Source: Sedimenticola sp. | GTDB taxonomy: Bacteria > Pseudomonadota > Gammaproteobacteria > Chromatiales > Chromatiaceae | Assembly: GCA_002869585.1 (NCBI GenBank) | Contig: PKUO01000052.1 | Location: forward strand, 82,498-146,497 | Direction of reading: 5' to 3' | DNA: 64,000 bases | Shown here: positions 6,968 through 18,945 of the stretch, piece by piece | How the letters are laid out: every line of letters starts with the position of its first letter | Position numbering within the stretch: the stretch's first letter is position 1 | Translations under genes and position numbers: made by a program | Notes under the pieces: model-generated | What the model was told of the DNA's origin: nothing | The model's database searches: none | The model's input: the letters and a program-made list of their open reading frames with translations, nothing else

Positions 6968-9820
6968 TCAGGCCACTATCAACGCCTGCCAGATCTCCTG
7001 AACCATCGCCCGCTCCGCAAGGAGTTGGGAGTCGTCAATCAATCCCGGTAGTTCACTCAACGCATTGCGATGGTAGGCCGCCCGTAACGAGCGGTAACAA
7101 TCCGCCAGCGACCCGGCCGCATGACCTTCAAGCAAGCGATGCTTCTCCAGGGTCTCGAGGAAGCGGATATTGTCCGTCCACTCAAGCAGATCGGGGTACT
7201 GGTTCGCCCACCGTAAAACACAGTATTGAACCATAAATTCAATATCCGCGATACCGCCCCGGCCCTGCTTGATATCGAATTGGCCGGGCTTGCTCTTGTC
7301 CAGGCTTTCGCGCATCTTTTCGCGCATATCGCGCACCTCATTGCGCAGCTTTTCAGGGTCACGCGGCTGGCCGAGCACCTCGCGGCGTATCACCTCGAAA
7401 CGGGCGATTACCACCGGATCACCCACCACGGCCCGGGCGCGCAACAGCGCCTGATGCTCCCAGGTCCAGGCATCGTTTTTCTGGTAGCGCTCAAACGCCT
7501 CCAGGGAGGTGACAAGCATCCCTGAATTGCCATTGGGGCGCAGGCGCATATCGATTTCATAGAGCAGACCTGAGGGCGTGCGTGTGGTGAACATGTGAAT
7601 CATGCGCTGCCCCATGCGGGCATAAAAGACGTCGTTGGCGATCTGCCTGGCGCCGTCGGTCATGGCGCTGTGACTCTGGCTGCCGTGGAGAAACACCAGG
7701 TCCAGGTCCGAGCCATACCCCAGCTCGATGCCGCCCAGCTTGCCATAGCCGAGGACCGCAAAGCCTGTCTCCTCACCGATGATATTGCTGGGCTTGCCGT
7801 GTCGCTGGGTCATGTGCCACCAGACAATACCCATGACCCGCTCAATCACCACCTCGGCAATATCGGTCAGATAGTCGCTCACCACCATCAACGGAATCGC
7901 ACCGGTCAGGTCAGCCGCGGCGACACGCAGAATATTGCTCTGGGAAAACTGGCGCAGTCGTTCCATCTGCTGCTCCAGGTCCTCGGGATCGATACCCGAG
8001 AGCAGGCTCGCCAGCTCTTCCCGGAGTTCGTTTTCGCGTGATGGGGTGAACAGGCGGCGCGGGTCGAGCAGTTCATCCATCAGCAACGGCTGACGCTCCA
8101 GTTGCTGGGTGATCCAGGGACTGATACCGGCAAGCCGGATCAACTGGGACAGGGCTATGGGATTCTCCACCAAAAGTGCCAGATAGGCGGTGCGTTTGCC
8201 GATGGTCTCGATCAGTTTCAGCACCCGGCTCAAGGTGGCCTCCGGGTCTTCACAGCCACCAACGGCGTCGAGCAGCAGCGGCATCAGCTGATCCAGCCGC
8301 TCGCGGCCCTTGACCCCCATGCCCCGGCACATATGTGAACCATGAAACTGGGAAAGCTGTTCAAGCACGGCCTGGCTGTGCCTGAATCCAGCGCGATCGA
8401 GCACCGCAATGGCCGATTCGGCATCCAGATGCTGTTGCCACAAGGCCGCAAGGGGCTGATCCTCACCCTCATCCTCCGCCTGGGGTGCGGCAAACACCTG
8501 GTCGAAATGGCCCTGCACCTTGCCGCGGTGTTTTTCCAGGGTGGCGAAAAAGCGCTCCCAGGTTTCAAAGCCCATGGAACGGGCCAGCCGCAACCGGCCC
8601 AGCTCATCCTCCGGCAACAGGTGGGTCTGGCGATCCTGCCAGGCCTGGATGCGATTTTCCACCAGGCGCAAAAACTCATACGCCCTGGCGAGTTCCTGCA
8701 CGACATACTCAGGTAACAGATCCTTTTCACCCAGATGGCGCAGTACCGGCTGAATGCCGCGCACCTGCAGGTCCGGATCGCGCCCGCCACGGATCAGCTG
8801 AAACGCCTGACCGATAAACTCGATCTCGCGAATCCCGCCGGGGCCGAGCTTCACATTGCGATCCATACCCTTGCGGTGCAGCTCCTGGCTGATCAGTTTT
8901 TTCATTTTGCGCAGTGATTCAAAGGCGCCGAAATCGAGGTAGCGCCGATATACAAAAGGACGCAGCATGGCCATCAGCTGGCCTCCGGCCTGCTGGTCAC
9001 CGGCCACCACCCGCGCCTTGATCATGGCGTAACGCTCCCACTCACGCGCATGGCTTTCGTAGTAGGCCTCCATGGCGTCGAAGTTCATCGCCATCGGACC
9101 GGCATCACCGAAGGGACGCAGACGGGCATCGACCCGGAATACAAATCCGTCCACCGTTTGGGTATTCAGCGCTTTGATCAGTTGCTGGCAGAGCCTGATG
9201 AAAAACTGCTCATTACTCACCGCACGAGGACCCTCCACCTGCCCCTTGGCGGGGTAGGTAAAAATCAGGTCGATGTCGGAAGAGAGATTCAGCTCCCGGG
9301 CCCCCAGCTTGCCCATACCGAGAACCACCAGCCGTTGCTGTTCGCCCTGGGCATCGCGGGGTATCCCCTGTTTATCGATAGCCCAGGCATAGAGCAGCGC
9401 AAGTGCTTCGTCGATACAGGCATCCGCCAGGGCGGAAAGATCCTCCAGCGTCTCTGCCAGCGGCGCGGTTCTCAGCAGATCGCGCCAGATGATGCGCAGC
9501 ATGTGATAGCGCCGGTACTGCCGCAGCCTGCGATGCAGATCGGTTTCATCGGAGACGCTGGCGAGTTCCTGTTTCAGGCGCTGCGCAATCGCACCTGGCT
9601 GGAGAGATTCACCCAGGTCACCGGAGGCATGCAGATCCACCAGCAATGCCGGGTTGCGCAGGCAGCTCTGCACCACATAATCACTGCCTTGCCAAACCTG
9701 CTGCAGTGATGCAACAAACGCCTCATCAAAGGATATTCCAATCTCCTGTTCAGCGGCCTTTTCCAGCCATTGTTGCCACTGTTGATCGGCAATTTGCTCA
9801 GGTTGCATATTCCCCGGCAT
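6968..9820 (-). CDS. glnE: Bifunctional glutamine synthetase adenylyltransferase/adenylyl-removing enzyme
   Basis: This enzyme adds AMP to glutamine synthetase, and removes it, in response to PII, switching nitrogen assimilation off and on. Two nucleotidyltransferase domains are visible: an N-terminal adenylyl-removase copy (GMGKLGARELNLSSDIDL) and a C-terminal adenylyltransferase copy (LGYGKLGGIELGYGSDLDL), each with the G-S-D-x-D metal motif. The chosen start at 9820 (MPGNMQPEQ) gives 950 residues, the usual family length, and has a GGAG ribosome binding site 7 bases upstream. The open frame runs 39 codons further to 9937 without family similarity. The enzyme is cytoplasmic. Confidence 0.96.
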   Translation of the reverse strand: MPGNMQPEQIADQQWQQWLEKAAEQEIGISFDEAFVASLQQVWQGSDYVVQSCLRNPALLVDLHASGDLGESLQPGAIAQRLKQELASVSDETDLHRRLRQYRRYHMLRIIWRDLLRTAPLAETLEDLSALADACIDEALALLYAWAIDKQGIPRDAQGEQQRLVVLGMGKLGARELNLSSDIDLIFTYPAKGQVEGPRAVSNEQFFIRLCQQLIKALNTQTVDGFVFRVDARLRPFGDAGPMAMNFDAMEAYYESHAREWERYAMIKARVVAGDQQAGGQLMAMLRPFVYRRYLDFGAFESLRKMKKLISQELHRKGMDRNVKLGPGGIREIEFIGQAFQLIRGGRDPDLQVRGIQPVLRHLGEKDLLPEYVVQELARAYEFLRLVENRIQAWQDRQTHLLPEDELGRLRLARSMGFETWERFFATLEKHRGKVQGHFDQVFAAPQAEDEGEDQPLAALWQQHLDAESAIAVLDRAGFRHSQAVLEQLSQFHGSHMCRGMGVKGRERLDQLMPLLLDAVGGCEDPEATLSRVLKLIETIGKRTAYLALLVENPIALSQLIRLAGISPWITQQLERQPLLMDELLDPRRLFTPSRENELREELASLLSGIDPEDLEQQMERLRQFSQSNILRVAAADLTGAIPLMVVSDYLTDIAEVVIERVMGIVWWHMTQRHGKPSNIIGEETGFAVLGYGKLGGIELGYGSDLDLVFLHGSQSHSAMTDGARQIANDVFYARMGQRMIHMFTTRTPSGLLYEIDMRLRPNGNSGMLVTSLEAFERYQKNDAWTWEHQALLRARAVVGDPVVIARFEVIRREVLGQPRDPEKLRNEVRDMREKMRESLDKSKPGQFDIKQGRGGIADIEFMVQYCVLRWANQYPDLLEWTDNIRFLETLEKHRLLEGHAAGSLADCYRSLRAAYHRNALSELPGLIDDSQLLAERAMVQEIWQALIVA

Positions 9821-9978
9821 TGGGACTCCAGTATCTGAATTTATCGCTTGGTTAATAATCCACAGGTCCCAGGGCCTGTTTCTTTCCTGCGCAGTCATCT
9901 GCAGGCACATCCTAACCCGCCGCCGCCCTTTGCTCAAAAGCAGATTTCGGCAGATGTGGCGCCACCTATACCCGCGAC

Positions 9979-10010
9979 AAAAAAAGGCCCGGGTGTTATG
10001 CCGGGCCTTT
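9979..10010 (-). terminator. Rho-independent terminator downstream of groEL
   Basis: On the minus strand the stem AAAGGCCCGG, loop and CCGGGCCTTT are followed by a run of seven T residues. It lies 29 bases past the groEL stop, the expected place for the end of the groESL transcript. Confidence 0.9.
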
Positions 10011-10038
10011 CTCGCGAGTGACGGATGTCAGCGCATGA

Positions 10039-11709
<1,671 letters not shown>

Positions 11710-11740
11710 TCAGTTGCGATAATCCGTTAATCAAGAAGGC

Positions 11741-12031
11741 CTAACCTTCGATAACGCCCATGATGTCTTCTTCGCGCATAACCAGCAGCTCCTCGTCACC
11801 CATCTTTACTTCGGTGCCGGAGTACTTGCCAAAGAGGACCTTGTCGCCAACTTTCACATCAAGAGGGCGTACTTCACCGCTGTTGAGGATCTTGCCGTTG
11901 CCTGCAGCAACCACTTCACCCTGGATCGGTTTCTCGGTTGCGCTGTCAGGCAATACGATTCCACCAGCGCTGGTGCGTTCTTCTTCCATACGACGAATGA
12001 CCACACGGTCATGCAGTGGACGAATTTTCAT
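11741..12031 (-). CDS. groS: Co-chaperonin GroES (10 kDa)
   Basis: A 96-residue heptameric lid for GroEL. The N-terminal [13 protein letters not shown], the mobile loop [16 protein letters not shown] that contacts GroEL, and [17 protein letters not shown] are all conserved. A GGAG ribosome binding site (TCAGGAGAATTC) precedes the ATG. It is the first gene of the groESL operon; the perfect CIRCE inverted repeat lies about 67 bp upstream. Confidence 0.99.
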   Translation of the reverse strand: MKIRPLHDRVVIRRMEEERTSAGGIVLPDSATEKPIQGEVVAAGNGKILNSGEVRPLDVKVGDKVLFGKYSGTEVKMGDEELLVMREEDIMGVIEG

Positions 12032-12097
12032 CTACTGAATTCTCCTGATTTTGAATGGTTTAAAACTAAGTTGTTTATCGTTATCTGGCGGGCATTG

Positions 12098-12124
12098 TTA
12101 GCACTCGCCTAGAATGAGTGCTAA
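12098..12124 (-). promoter_or_regulatory. CIRCE operator (HrcA binding site)
   Basis: TTAGCACTC, nine spacer bases, then GAGTGCTAA: an exact match to the CIRCE consensus with perfect dyad symmetry. It starts at the last base of the groESL promoter -10 box, so HrcA bound here would block transcription start. HrcA itself is not in this window. Confidence 0.96.
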
Positions 12125-12151
12125 TAATAGGGGCAAAGTTTCAAGAGTCAA
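12124..12151 (-). promoter_or_regulatory. groESL promoter
   Basis: On the minus strand there is a -35 box TTGACT (12146-12151), 16 bases, and a -10 box TATTAT (12124-12129). The same stretch reads CTTGACT-N12-CCCCTATTA, close to a sigma-32 heat-shock promoter, so dual sigma-70/sigma-32 use is possible. It abuts the CIRCE operator. Confidence 0.75.
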
Positions 12152-12184
12152 GGGCAGGCGACGAAATTTCCCTGGAAGGGGCTG

Positions 12185-13231
12185 TCAGCCATCCGGCTGA
12201 ACATCCCGTAGATGCTGGTCATAGCGCTCCATCAGGTAACAGAAACAATCCTGGCGAATGACGCGCTCATCACGGGTCAGCATCGACGGCATGACCGGAA
12301 TCCGGAGGCGAATTTCACCCTCCTCCACCTTGAAATAGCGATCAGAGACCACCTCTCCATGCTCATCCCAGGCCAGCAGGGGGGCAGGGGCGGCGCTGGT
12401 CCGAACCCGGCCAAGGGTTGTACCACGCGGCAGTTCACGGAAATTGAGATGATCCAGGTCTTCGGAAAAACTGATATCCCCGCCACTTTCGCCAAATCCG
12501 AACCCCACGCCCTCGGCGACCTTCACCACGGCCACGGTGTGAAACAGATCGATATCCTGCGGGGAGACCGCATGCTGGGGAAACTCGGCCAGATGCAGGC
12601 AGGCATCCAGATAGTCCAGGGCATGCTCCACGCCATGACTGTGTCCCGGCTTGCCGCACTCCAGGGTGACCGAGGGGCAGAGCTTGGACATCGCCAGGGA
12701 TTGCACCCCGCAGGGACGGATAAAGTAGACCACCGTGCGACTGAACAGGCTGGCCAGGTGCAGAAAGCGGTTATCGATGACATTGATGCAGGCGTAGTGG
12801 GGATTGAGTCCGGTATTGTTGTGCACATCCACGCTGGCGAAGATGCCGCGCTCCCGCATGATGTCGACAACCTGCTGCATCATCCCGTGCTCGGGGGTAT
12901 TCGAGGTTTCACAGCCGGGCCAGACCCGGTTGAAGTCCGGCTGGCTGTCCAGGCAACGCAACCCCTGAGCCGCCGCCGCGACATTACCGATGAATAACGT
13001 TACCGATCGCGGCAGTGAGCGCTCACCGCCGTGCAGATCATAACGCTGCAACATGCGGCGCACCGCCTCCCACCCTGTGGTCTCGTTGCCATGCATCAAC
13101 ACCGAGATGAACAGCGCGGGCTCGCGCCGACCCTGGAGATGAATCAGGGTTGGACCGCCCAGCAGCGAAGCGAGCCGACTCGCATCCAGATCCAGCAGAC
13201 CGGCAGGGATTTGATCGATTTGTCGTAACAT
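12185..13231 (-). CDS. M14-family zinc deacylase (succinylglutamate desuccinylase/aspartoacylase type)
   Basis: A 348-residue metalloenzyme of the AstE/AspA branch of M14 carboxypeptidases, which hydrolyse N-acyl amino acids. The zinc ligands H47 and E50 are in LMHGNETTGW; the third His is in SVDVHNNTGLNPHY, and the catalytic Glu in VTLECGKPGHSHG. The gene lies about 95 bp downstream of a GCS2-family carboxylate-amine ligase gene on the same strand, suggesting that the two make and break, or modify, the same gamma-glutamyl or acyl-amino-acid compound. Substrate unknown. The N-terminal placement of HGNE fits the family; the length is slightly above the AstE norm. Confidence 0.85.
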   Translation of the reverse strand: MLRQIDQIPAGLLDLDASRLASLLGGPTLIHLQGRREPALFISVLMHGNETTGWEAVRRMLQRYDLHGGERSLPRSVTLFIGNVAAAAQGLRCLDSQPDFNRVWPGCETSNTPEHGMMQQVVDIMRERGIFASVDVHNNTGLNPHYACINVIDNRFLHLASLFSRTVVYFIRPCGVQSLAMSKLCPSVTLECGKPGHSHGVEHALDYLDACLHLAEFPQHAVSPQDIDLFHTVAVVKVAEGVGFGFGESGGDISFSEDLDHLNFRELPRGTTLGRVRTSAAPAPLLAWDEHGEVVSDRYFKVEEGEIRLRIPVMPSMLTRDERVIRQDCFCYLMERYDQHLRDVQPDG

Positions 13232-13325
13232 CAGAACAACCAGAACCTATGAGTATCGACAACCATTTCATGGCCATCAACATCCGCAAACGGGCCAGGA
13301 AGAATTCCAGGCCCGGCACCCGCCA

Positions 13326-14744
13326 TTATAGCGTCCATTGATGCACAGGTGCGCCCGAATTCTGCCGTTGCAGATACGCCTCCACCAGGGCTGGCATCCC
13401 CCGACCATGCTGCCGAACCCAGGCGCGCTGCCAGACAGCCCCGGTCTGGCCGCTTTCCAGCCGTTGCCGGATAATCGACAACCAGCCATCGGCATCATGC
13501 CGGTCCAGCCCCATGCGCTCGAGCCCGGTCCGCGCCTGGGGAAGCAGCACATCAAGACACAACTCACGCGCCGTGACCGTTTTACCATCCAGCCACTGCA
13601 ACCGGGCCTGCAGACCTTCCCTGGCCGCACGGTAGAAGTTCTCCCGGGCCTGAACAAACTCGAGCCGAGACTCCGGTGGCTCCGGCTGATTGGCAAGCGC
13701 ATAAACCAGGCCGAAAAATAGCGCCATATTGGCGATTGCATCAACCATAGATGGCCCGGCAGGAAGCACGCGATGTTCGATCCGCAAATGGGGCTGGCCA
13801 CTTTCGCTGAAGCCGATCAACGGACGGTTCCAGCGCCAGATGGTGCCGTTATGCAGACGCAGGTGGGCCAGTTGCTGGTCCGGCACCTCCATACAGCGGG
13901 GTAGCAGCACCGGATAGCGCTCCAGGTTGGCCTGGAAACACTCCATCATGGTTTCACGCAAATACCGGATACCGAATGAGACACGCTTGGTCAGGTCAGA
14001 GGCGCCGACCCGAACCGCCTGCTCAAACAGGGGAATGCGGGTCTCGTCCCACAGATCGGCACCGAACAGATAGGGGGAGTTGGCAGCAACCGCCACCATC
14101 GGCGCAGAGACGATTTTCGCCGCATTATAAAAACGCACCGCATGGCTTGCGTTGACTTTCAGATGGATCTGGAAGGATGTGGTGGCCGATTCCAGCATCA
14201 CATCGTCGTGGACAAACCTCAGGCGCTCGCGCCCCTCTATATCTATTTCCAGGGGGTGGCCGCCACGCAGCTCGTACAGCTGTTCATCGAGTGCATGATA
14301 GCGCTGCAAGGGCGACATATTACCCAGGGTAAAATCGCCTTCCCGGGCTGAGGGCAGTATACCCACCATCATCAGTCGCGCCCCCTGCAACTCTGCGGCC
14401 TGTGCGCAGCGTTCCCACACCTGCTTGAGCGACAGATGCAGGCGGGACAGGGCATCCCCCTGCAAGGGTACGGGCTGGCCATTCAGTTCCAGGTTGAAGC
14501 GGGCCAGTTCCGGCACCACCAGCGGATCCTTGAGAGTGTCGAGCACCGCCTCATTGACCGGCGCCGGCAACCCATCCCGGCCCACCAGCCAGGTCTCCAG
14601 CTCGAAGCCGCCCGCATGCCCCTCTTCACAGAAGGTGCAATCCCGAAACCAGCTCTCCAGCAGTCGGGTCTCACGCTTGAGACGCTCGTTGAAACAGTCG
14701 AAGTCTTCCGCGGAAAACCGGCTGTCGGCAATCTCCTGCCCCAT
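13326..14744 (-). CDS. Glutamate-cysteine ligase family 2 protein (YbdK-like)
   Basis: A 472-residue ATP-dependent carboxylate-amine ligase of the GCS2 family. It shows the acidic metal and substrate patches GGFELETWLVG near the N-terminus, then DDVMLESATTSFQIHLKVN, and IEHRVLPAGPSMVDAIAN in the C-terminal half. Family members make gamma-glutamyl bonds, often with substrates other than cysteine, and YbdK itself has only weak glutathione-precursor activity. It is followed by the zinc deacylase gene and preceded, 18 bp away, by a MurU-like gene on the same strand. A GAGG ribosome binding site (TGAGGAGGTCGG) precedes the ATG. Confidence 0.85.
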   Translation of the reverse strand: MGQEIADSRFSAEDFDCFNERLKRETRLLESWFRDCTFCEEGHAGGFELETWLVGRDGLPAPVNEAVLDTLKDPLVVPELARFNLELNGQPVPLQGDALSRLHLSLKQVWERCAQAAELQGARLMMVGILPSAREGDFTLGNMSPLQRYHALDEQLYELRGGHPLEIDIEGRERLRFVHDDVMLESATTSFQIHLKVNASHAVRFYNAAKIVSAPMVAVAANSPYLFGADLWDETRIPLFEQAVRVGASDLTKRVSFGIRYLRETMMECFQANLERYPVLLPRCMEVPDQQLAHLRLHNGTIWRWNRPLIGFSESGQPHLRIEHRVLPAGPSMVDAIANMALFFGLVYALANQPEPPESRLEFVQARENFYRAAREGLQARLQWLDGKTVTARELCLDVLLPQARTGLERMGLDRHDADGWLSIIRQRLESGQTGAVWQRAWVRQHGRGMPALVEAYLQRQNSGAPVHQWTL

Positions 14745-14762
14745 ACCGACCTCCTCATGAAA

Positions 14763-15461
<699 letters not shown>

Positions 15462-15510
15462 CTATCGCAATAACCGACAGAGTCCGCGCAAAAACTGTGG
15501 GAGCAGTCGC

Positions 15511-15562
15511 TGTAGGAGCGCATTTATGCGCGAATCATTTCGCGGCTGAAGCCGCTCCTACA
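15511..15562. repeat. REP/BIME-like inverted repeat pair
   Basis: TGTAGGAGCGCATTTATGCGCGAA is followed by an inverted second copy (CGCGGCTGAAGCCGCTCC, then TACA). Both carry the GTAGGAGCG head and an internal short palindrome typical of repetitive extragenic palindromes of pseudomonads, xanthomonads and other gammaproteobacteria. A partial third head (TGTGGGAGCAGTCGC) lies just upstream at 15497. The pair sits between murU and rho. Confidence 0.8.
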
Positions 15563-15574
15563 CGCAAAAACAGA

Positions 15575-16831
15575 TCAGCCCTTCATCGACTGGAAAAACT
15601 CATCGTTGGTTTTGGTCGCTTTGAGCTTGTCGTAGAGGAAGTCCATTGCCGCCAGTTCATCCATGGGGTGCAGGATCTTGCGCAGAATCCACATCTTCTG
15701 CAGTTCATCCGACTTCATCAACAGGTCTTCACGGCGGGTGCCGGAACGGTTGATGTTGATCGCCGGGAAGATGCGCTTCTCGGCGATGCGGCGATCCAGG
15801 TGGATCTCCATGTTGCCGGTTCCCTTGAACTCTTCGTAGATCACATCATCCATGCGCGAACCGGTATCCACCAGCGCTGTGGCGATAATGGTCAGGCTGC
15901 CGCCCTCTTCCAGGTTTCTGGCTGCGCCAAAAAAGCGCTTGGGACGGTGCAGTGCATTGGCGTCCACACCACCGGTGAGCACCTTGCCGGACGAGGGAAT
16001 GACGGTATTGTAGGCGCGCGCCAGGCGGGTAATGGAGTCGAGCAGAATCACCACATCCTTCTTGTGCTCGACCAGGCGCTTGGCCTTTTCGATGACCATT
16101 TCGGCCACTTGCACATGGCGTGCGGCGGGCTCATCGAAGGTTGAAGAGATCACTTCGCCACGCACCGAGCGCGCCATCTCGGTCACCTCTTCCGGACGCT
16201 CATCGATCAACAACACGATCAGGTAACACTCCGGATGGTTGTAGGCGATCGACTGGGCGATGTTCTGCATCAGCATGGTCTTACCGGCCTTGGGCGGCGA
16301 GACGATCAGCCCGCGTTGCCCCTTGCCGATCGGCGCGCAGAGCTCAATGGTGCGCGCGGTGATGTCCTCGGTACTGCCGTTGCCCTGTTCCAGATTGAAT
16401 TTCTCGTTGGCGAACAGGGGCGTGAAGTTTTCGAACAGGATCTTGTTTTTCGCATTCTCAGGCTTGTCATAGTTGATCTCGTTGACCTTGAGCAGCGCGA
16501 AGTAGCGTTCACTGTCCTTGGGCGGGCGAATTTTCCCTGAAATGGTGTCACCGGTGCGAAGATTGAAGCGTCGAATCTGGCTGGGAGAGACATAGATATC
16601 ATCCGGCCCGGCAAGATAGGAGCTGTCGGCGGATCGGAGAAAGCCAAACCCGTCCTGCAGAATTTCCAGTACACCGTCGCCGTAGATATCTTCGCCTTTC
16701 TTGGCGTGGGCCTTGAGAATGGCAAAGATCAGGTCCTGCTTGCGGGACCGCGCCATACCTTCGATGTTCATGGATTCTGCTAATTCAACCAGTGCAGCGA
16801 CTGGCATCTTCTTCAGTTCGGTGAGATTCAT
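15575..16831 (-). CDS. rho: Transcription termination factor Rho
   Basis: A hexameric RNA-dependent ATPase of 418 residues that pulls RNA from RNA polymerase at Rho-dependent terminators. It has the N-terminal helical domain [19 protein letters not shown], the cold-shock-like RNA-binding domain ([34 protein letters not shown] in two parts), Walker A SPPKAGKT, Walker [17 protein letters not shown] and the Q/R-loop region [14 protein letters not shown]. The length matches E. coli Rho (419). It is downstream of trxA as in enterobacteria, with a 182-bp leader containing an inverted repeat. Confidence 0.99.
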   Translation of the reverse strand: MNLTELKKMPVAALVELAESMNIEGMARSRKQDLIFAILKAHAKKGEDIYGDGVLEILQDGFGFLRSADSSYLAGPDDIYVSPSQIRRFNLRTGDTISGKIRPPKDSERYFALLKVNEINYDKPENAKNKILFENFTPLFANEKFNLEQGNGSTEDITARTIELCAPIGKGQRGLIVSPPKAGKTMLMQNIAQSIAYNHPECYLIVLLIDERPEEVTEMARSVRGEVISSTFDEPAARHVQVAEMVIEKAKRLVEHKKDVVILLDSITRLARAYNTVIPSSGKVLTGGVDANALHRPKRFFGAARNLEEGGSLTIIATALVDTGSRMDDVIYEEFKGTGNMEIHLDRRIAEKRIFPAININRSGTRREDLLMKSDELQKMWILRKILHPMDELAAMDFLYDKLKATKTNDEFFQSMKG

Positions 16832-16862
16832 GATGTTTATTGTTTCGATTGAATAGAGGACA

Positions 16863-16883
16863 AACAGACAAGGGTTGTCTGTT
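16863..16883 (-). promoter_or_regulatory. Inverted repeat in the rho leader
   Basis: AACAGACAA, three bases, TTGTCTGTT form a perfect 9-bp stem about 32 bases upstream of the rho ATG. No clear Shine-Dalgarno lies between the hairpin and the start. Rho is known to autoregulate through its leader in E. coli; a role for this hairpin is inference only. Confidence 0.5.
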
Positions 16884-17013
16884 GGAGTGGTTTGTTATTT
16901 TTTAAGGAAAATTCTCTGGAATGCTGATTGGCTACTAAGCGCGCTCTGCGTGCTTACAGAATGGAATTGTAGCATCGTCTGTGAGCGCGTCTAGTAGTTT
17001 GTACCTGAAATCA

Positions 17014-17340
17014 TTAAAGATTGCTATCAATAAATGCCGTCAGCTGCGATTTTGAGACTGCGCCGACCTTCGTCGCTTCAACTTCACCATCCTTGAACAA
17101 CATCAGGGTGGGAATGCCACGGATGCCATAACGAGGCGGTATATTGGGATTATCATCGATATTCAGCTTGGCGATTTTCACCTTGCCGTTGTATTCGCCG
17201 GCAATCTCATCCAACACAGGTGCGATCATTTTGCAGGGGCCGCACCATTCAGCCCAGTAGTCCACCAGAACGGGCACACCGGACTGCAAAACCTCGTTTT
17301 CAAATGAGTCATCGGTCACATGAACAATCTGTTCACTCAC
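17014..17340 (-). CDS. trxA: Thioredoxin 1
   Basis: A 108-residue cytoplasmic disulfide reductant with the active site C33-G-P-C36 inside [17 protein letters not shown] and the cis-proline segment GIPTLMLF. It supplies electrons to ribonucleotide reductase, PAPS reductase and methionine sulfoxide reductase. The length and sequence match E. coli TrxA. Divergent from rhlB and upstream of rho, the conserved gammaproteobacterial order. Confidence 0.98.
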   Translation of the reverse strand: MSEQIVHVTDDSFENEVLQSGVPVLVDYWAEWCGPCKMIAPVLDEIAGEYNGKVKIAKLNIDDNPNIPPRYGIRGIPTLMLFKDGEVEATKVGAVSKSQLTAFIDSNL

Positions 17341-17385
17341 TAGATATTCTCCAATATTTTCAAGTTTTGGGATAAACGCCCGATT

Positions 17386-17399
17386 GTGCGGATCCGCAC
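17386..17399. promoter_or_regulatory. Perfect 14-bp palindrome between trxA and rhlB
   Basis: GTGCGGATCCGCAC is fully self-complementary and lies in the 190-bp divergent promoter region. It could be an operator or part of a transcript hairpin. No known consensus is recognised. Confidence 0.4.
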
Positions 17400-17530
17400 C
17401 GACGCTCCTTTGCTTGTTGTTTCCAGGGCTGATAAATCATCGACCCGGTTGATTTAAGGCCATATTTGATCTCAATATTTTATCTATTTCAAGTCCCACA
17501 CCCCCTGAAATTACTGTATCCTACCGCTCC

Positions 17531-18928
17531 ATGACAGAAAAACATTTGACCGAGATACGCTTCGACAGCCTAAAACTGCACGAAAAAATATTACAAGGCA
17601 TTGAAAAGTCAGGATTTTCAAACTGCACTCCGATTCAGGCCGAAACCCTCCCACTGGCCTTGGATGGCAAGGATATTGCCGGACAGGCGCAGACCGGCAC
17701 CGGCAAAACAGCCGCCTTTCTGCTCGCGGTTTACCAGAAACTGCTGACCACGCCTCCCGGGGAAAACCACCGGCAGAATCAGCCGCGCGCGCTGATCGTG
17801 GCGCCGACCCGCGAACTGGCCATCCAGATTCACAAGGATGCGGAAGCACTGGGCGAATTCACCGGCCTCAAGCACGGCCTGGTTTTTGGCGGCACCGGCT
17901 ACGAGCAGCAACGAAAGGATCTGGAGGCCGGCGTTGACGTCCTCATTGGTACCCCTGGCCGGTTGATCGACTATCTGAAGCAGCACGTGTACGACCTCAA
18001 GGCAATACAGGCCGTTGTACTGGATGAAGCAGACCGGATGTTCGATCTCGGCTTCATCAAGGATATCCGCTTCCTGCTGCGCCGCTGTCCTCCGCCCGAA
18101 AAACGCCTGGGGCTGCTGTTCTCGGCCACTCTCTCCTACCGGGTGACCGAGCTCGCCTACGAGCACATGAACAACCCGCAGACGATTGAGGTCGAACCCG
18201 ACAAGGTGACGGCCGACAAGGTACGGCAGACCTGCTTCATGACCGCCAACGAGGAGAAGATCCCCCTGCTGATCGGTCTTTTCAGGAAACTGAACCCACC
18301 ACGCAGCATCGTATTCGTCAACACCAAGCGTACCGCGGATACGGTCTGGGGATACCTGGAAGGTAATGGATTCAAGACGGCGGTTCTCTCCGGTGACGTC
18401 CCCCAGCGGAAACGCATGAAACTGCTGTTGCAGTTTCAATCCGGGGAACTGCCGATACTGGTGGCCACCGATGTCGCCGCCCGCGGCCTGCACATCCCCG
18501 ACGTCTCCCATGTGTTCAATTACGATCTGCCCGAAGACGCCGAAGACTACGTGCACCGCATCGGCCGCACCGCCCGCGCAGGCGCCAGCGGCGAGGCGAT
18601 CAGCTTCGCCTGCGAAACCTACGCCTTCTCCATGCCCGACATCGAGGAGTACATCGGACACCGTCTGCCCATGGACCCGGTGCAGGATGATCTGCTGGCG
18701 GAGGTCGACCCCAAGAGTCGGGTCAGGCCCGAGCGAAGTGATCGCCAGGCCTCGAGACCAGACGGCGGCAGGGGCAGAAGACCCAGGCAAGGTAAACCGT
18801 CTCAGCATCGCAAAAGCCCCGAAAAGGCCACTGAGTCACAACAAACCGCTGCTGCGACTACCGCTGACGCGCCCAATAAACGGCGGCGTAGGCGCAGAAA
18901 ACCGGCCCAAAAAACAGAAAACACCTGA
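17531..18928 (+). CDS. rhlB: ATP-dependent RNA helicase RhlB (DEAD-box)
   Basis: A 465-residue DEAD-box helicase; RhlB unwinds RNA for the RNase E degradosome. In order: Q-motif region ([16 protein letters not shown]), Walker [21 protein letters not shown] box [13 protein letters not shown] motif FSATLS, then [15 protein letters not shown] and [11 protein letters not shown] basic, low-complexity C-terminal extension of about 75 residues ends in a run of six arginines (KRRRRRRKP), probably an RNA-binding tail. The divergent position beside trxA-rho is the same as in E. coli and supports RhlB over other DEAD-box helicases. Confidence 0.93.
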   Translation: MTEKHLTEIRFDSLKLHEKILQGIEKSGFSNCTPIQAETLPLALDGKDIAGQAQTGTGKTAAFLLAVYQKLLTTPPGENHRQNQPRALIVAPTRELAIQIHKDAEALGEFTGLKHGLVFGGTGYEQQRKDLEAGVDVLIGTPGRLIDYLKQHVYDLKAIQAVVLDEADRMFDLGFIKDIRFLLRRCPPPEKRLGLLFSATLSYRVTELAYEHMNNPQTIEVEPDKVTADKVRQTCFMTANEEKIPLLIGLFRKLNPPRSIVFVNTKRTADTVWGYLEGNGFKTAVLSGDVPQRKRMKLLLQFQSGELPILVATDVAARGLHIPDVSHVFNYDLPEDAEDYVHRIGRTARAGASGEAISFACETYAFSMPDIEEYIGHRLPMDPVQDDLLAEVDPKSRVRPERSDRQASRPDGGRGRRPRQGKPSQHRKSPEKATESQQTAAATTADAPNKRRRRRRKPAQKTENT

Positions 18929-18945
18929 ATACCCGTTGAGTTGCA

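Noticed and set aside
15497-15562. A CRISPR array or transposon end
   Set aside because: Only one inverted pair with GTAGGAGCG heads is present, with no regular spacers, target duplication or transposase; it fits a REP/BIME.
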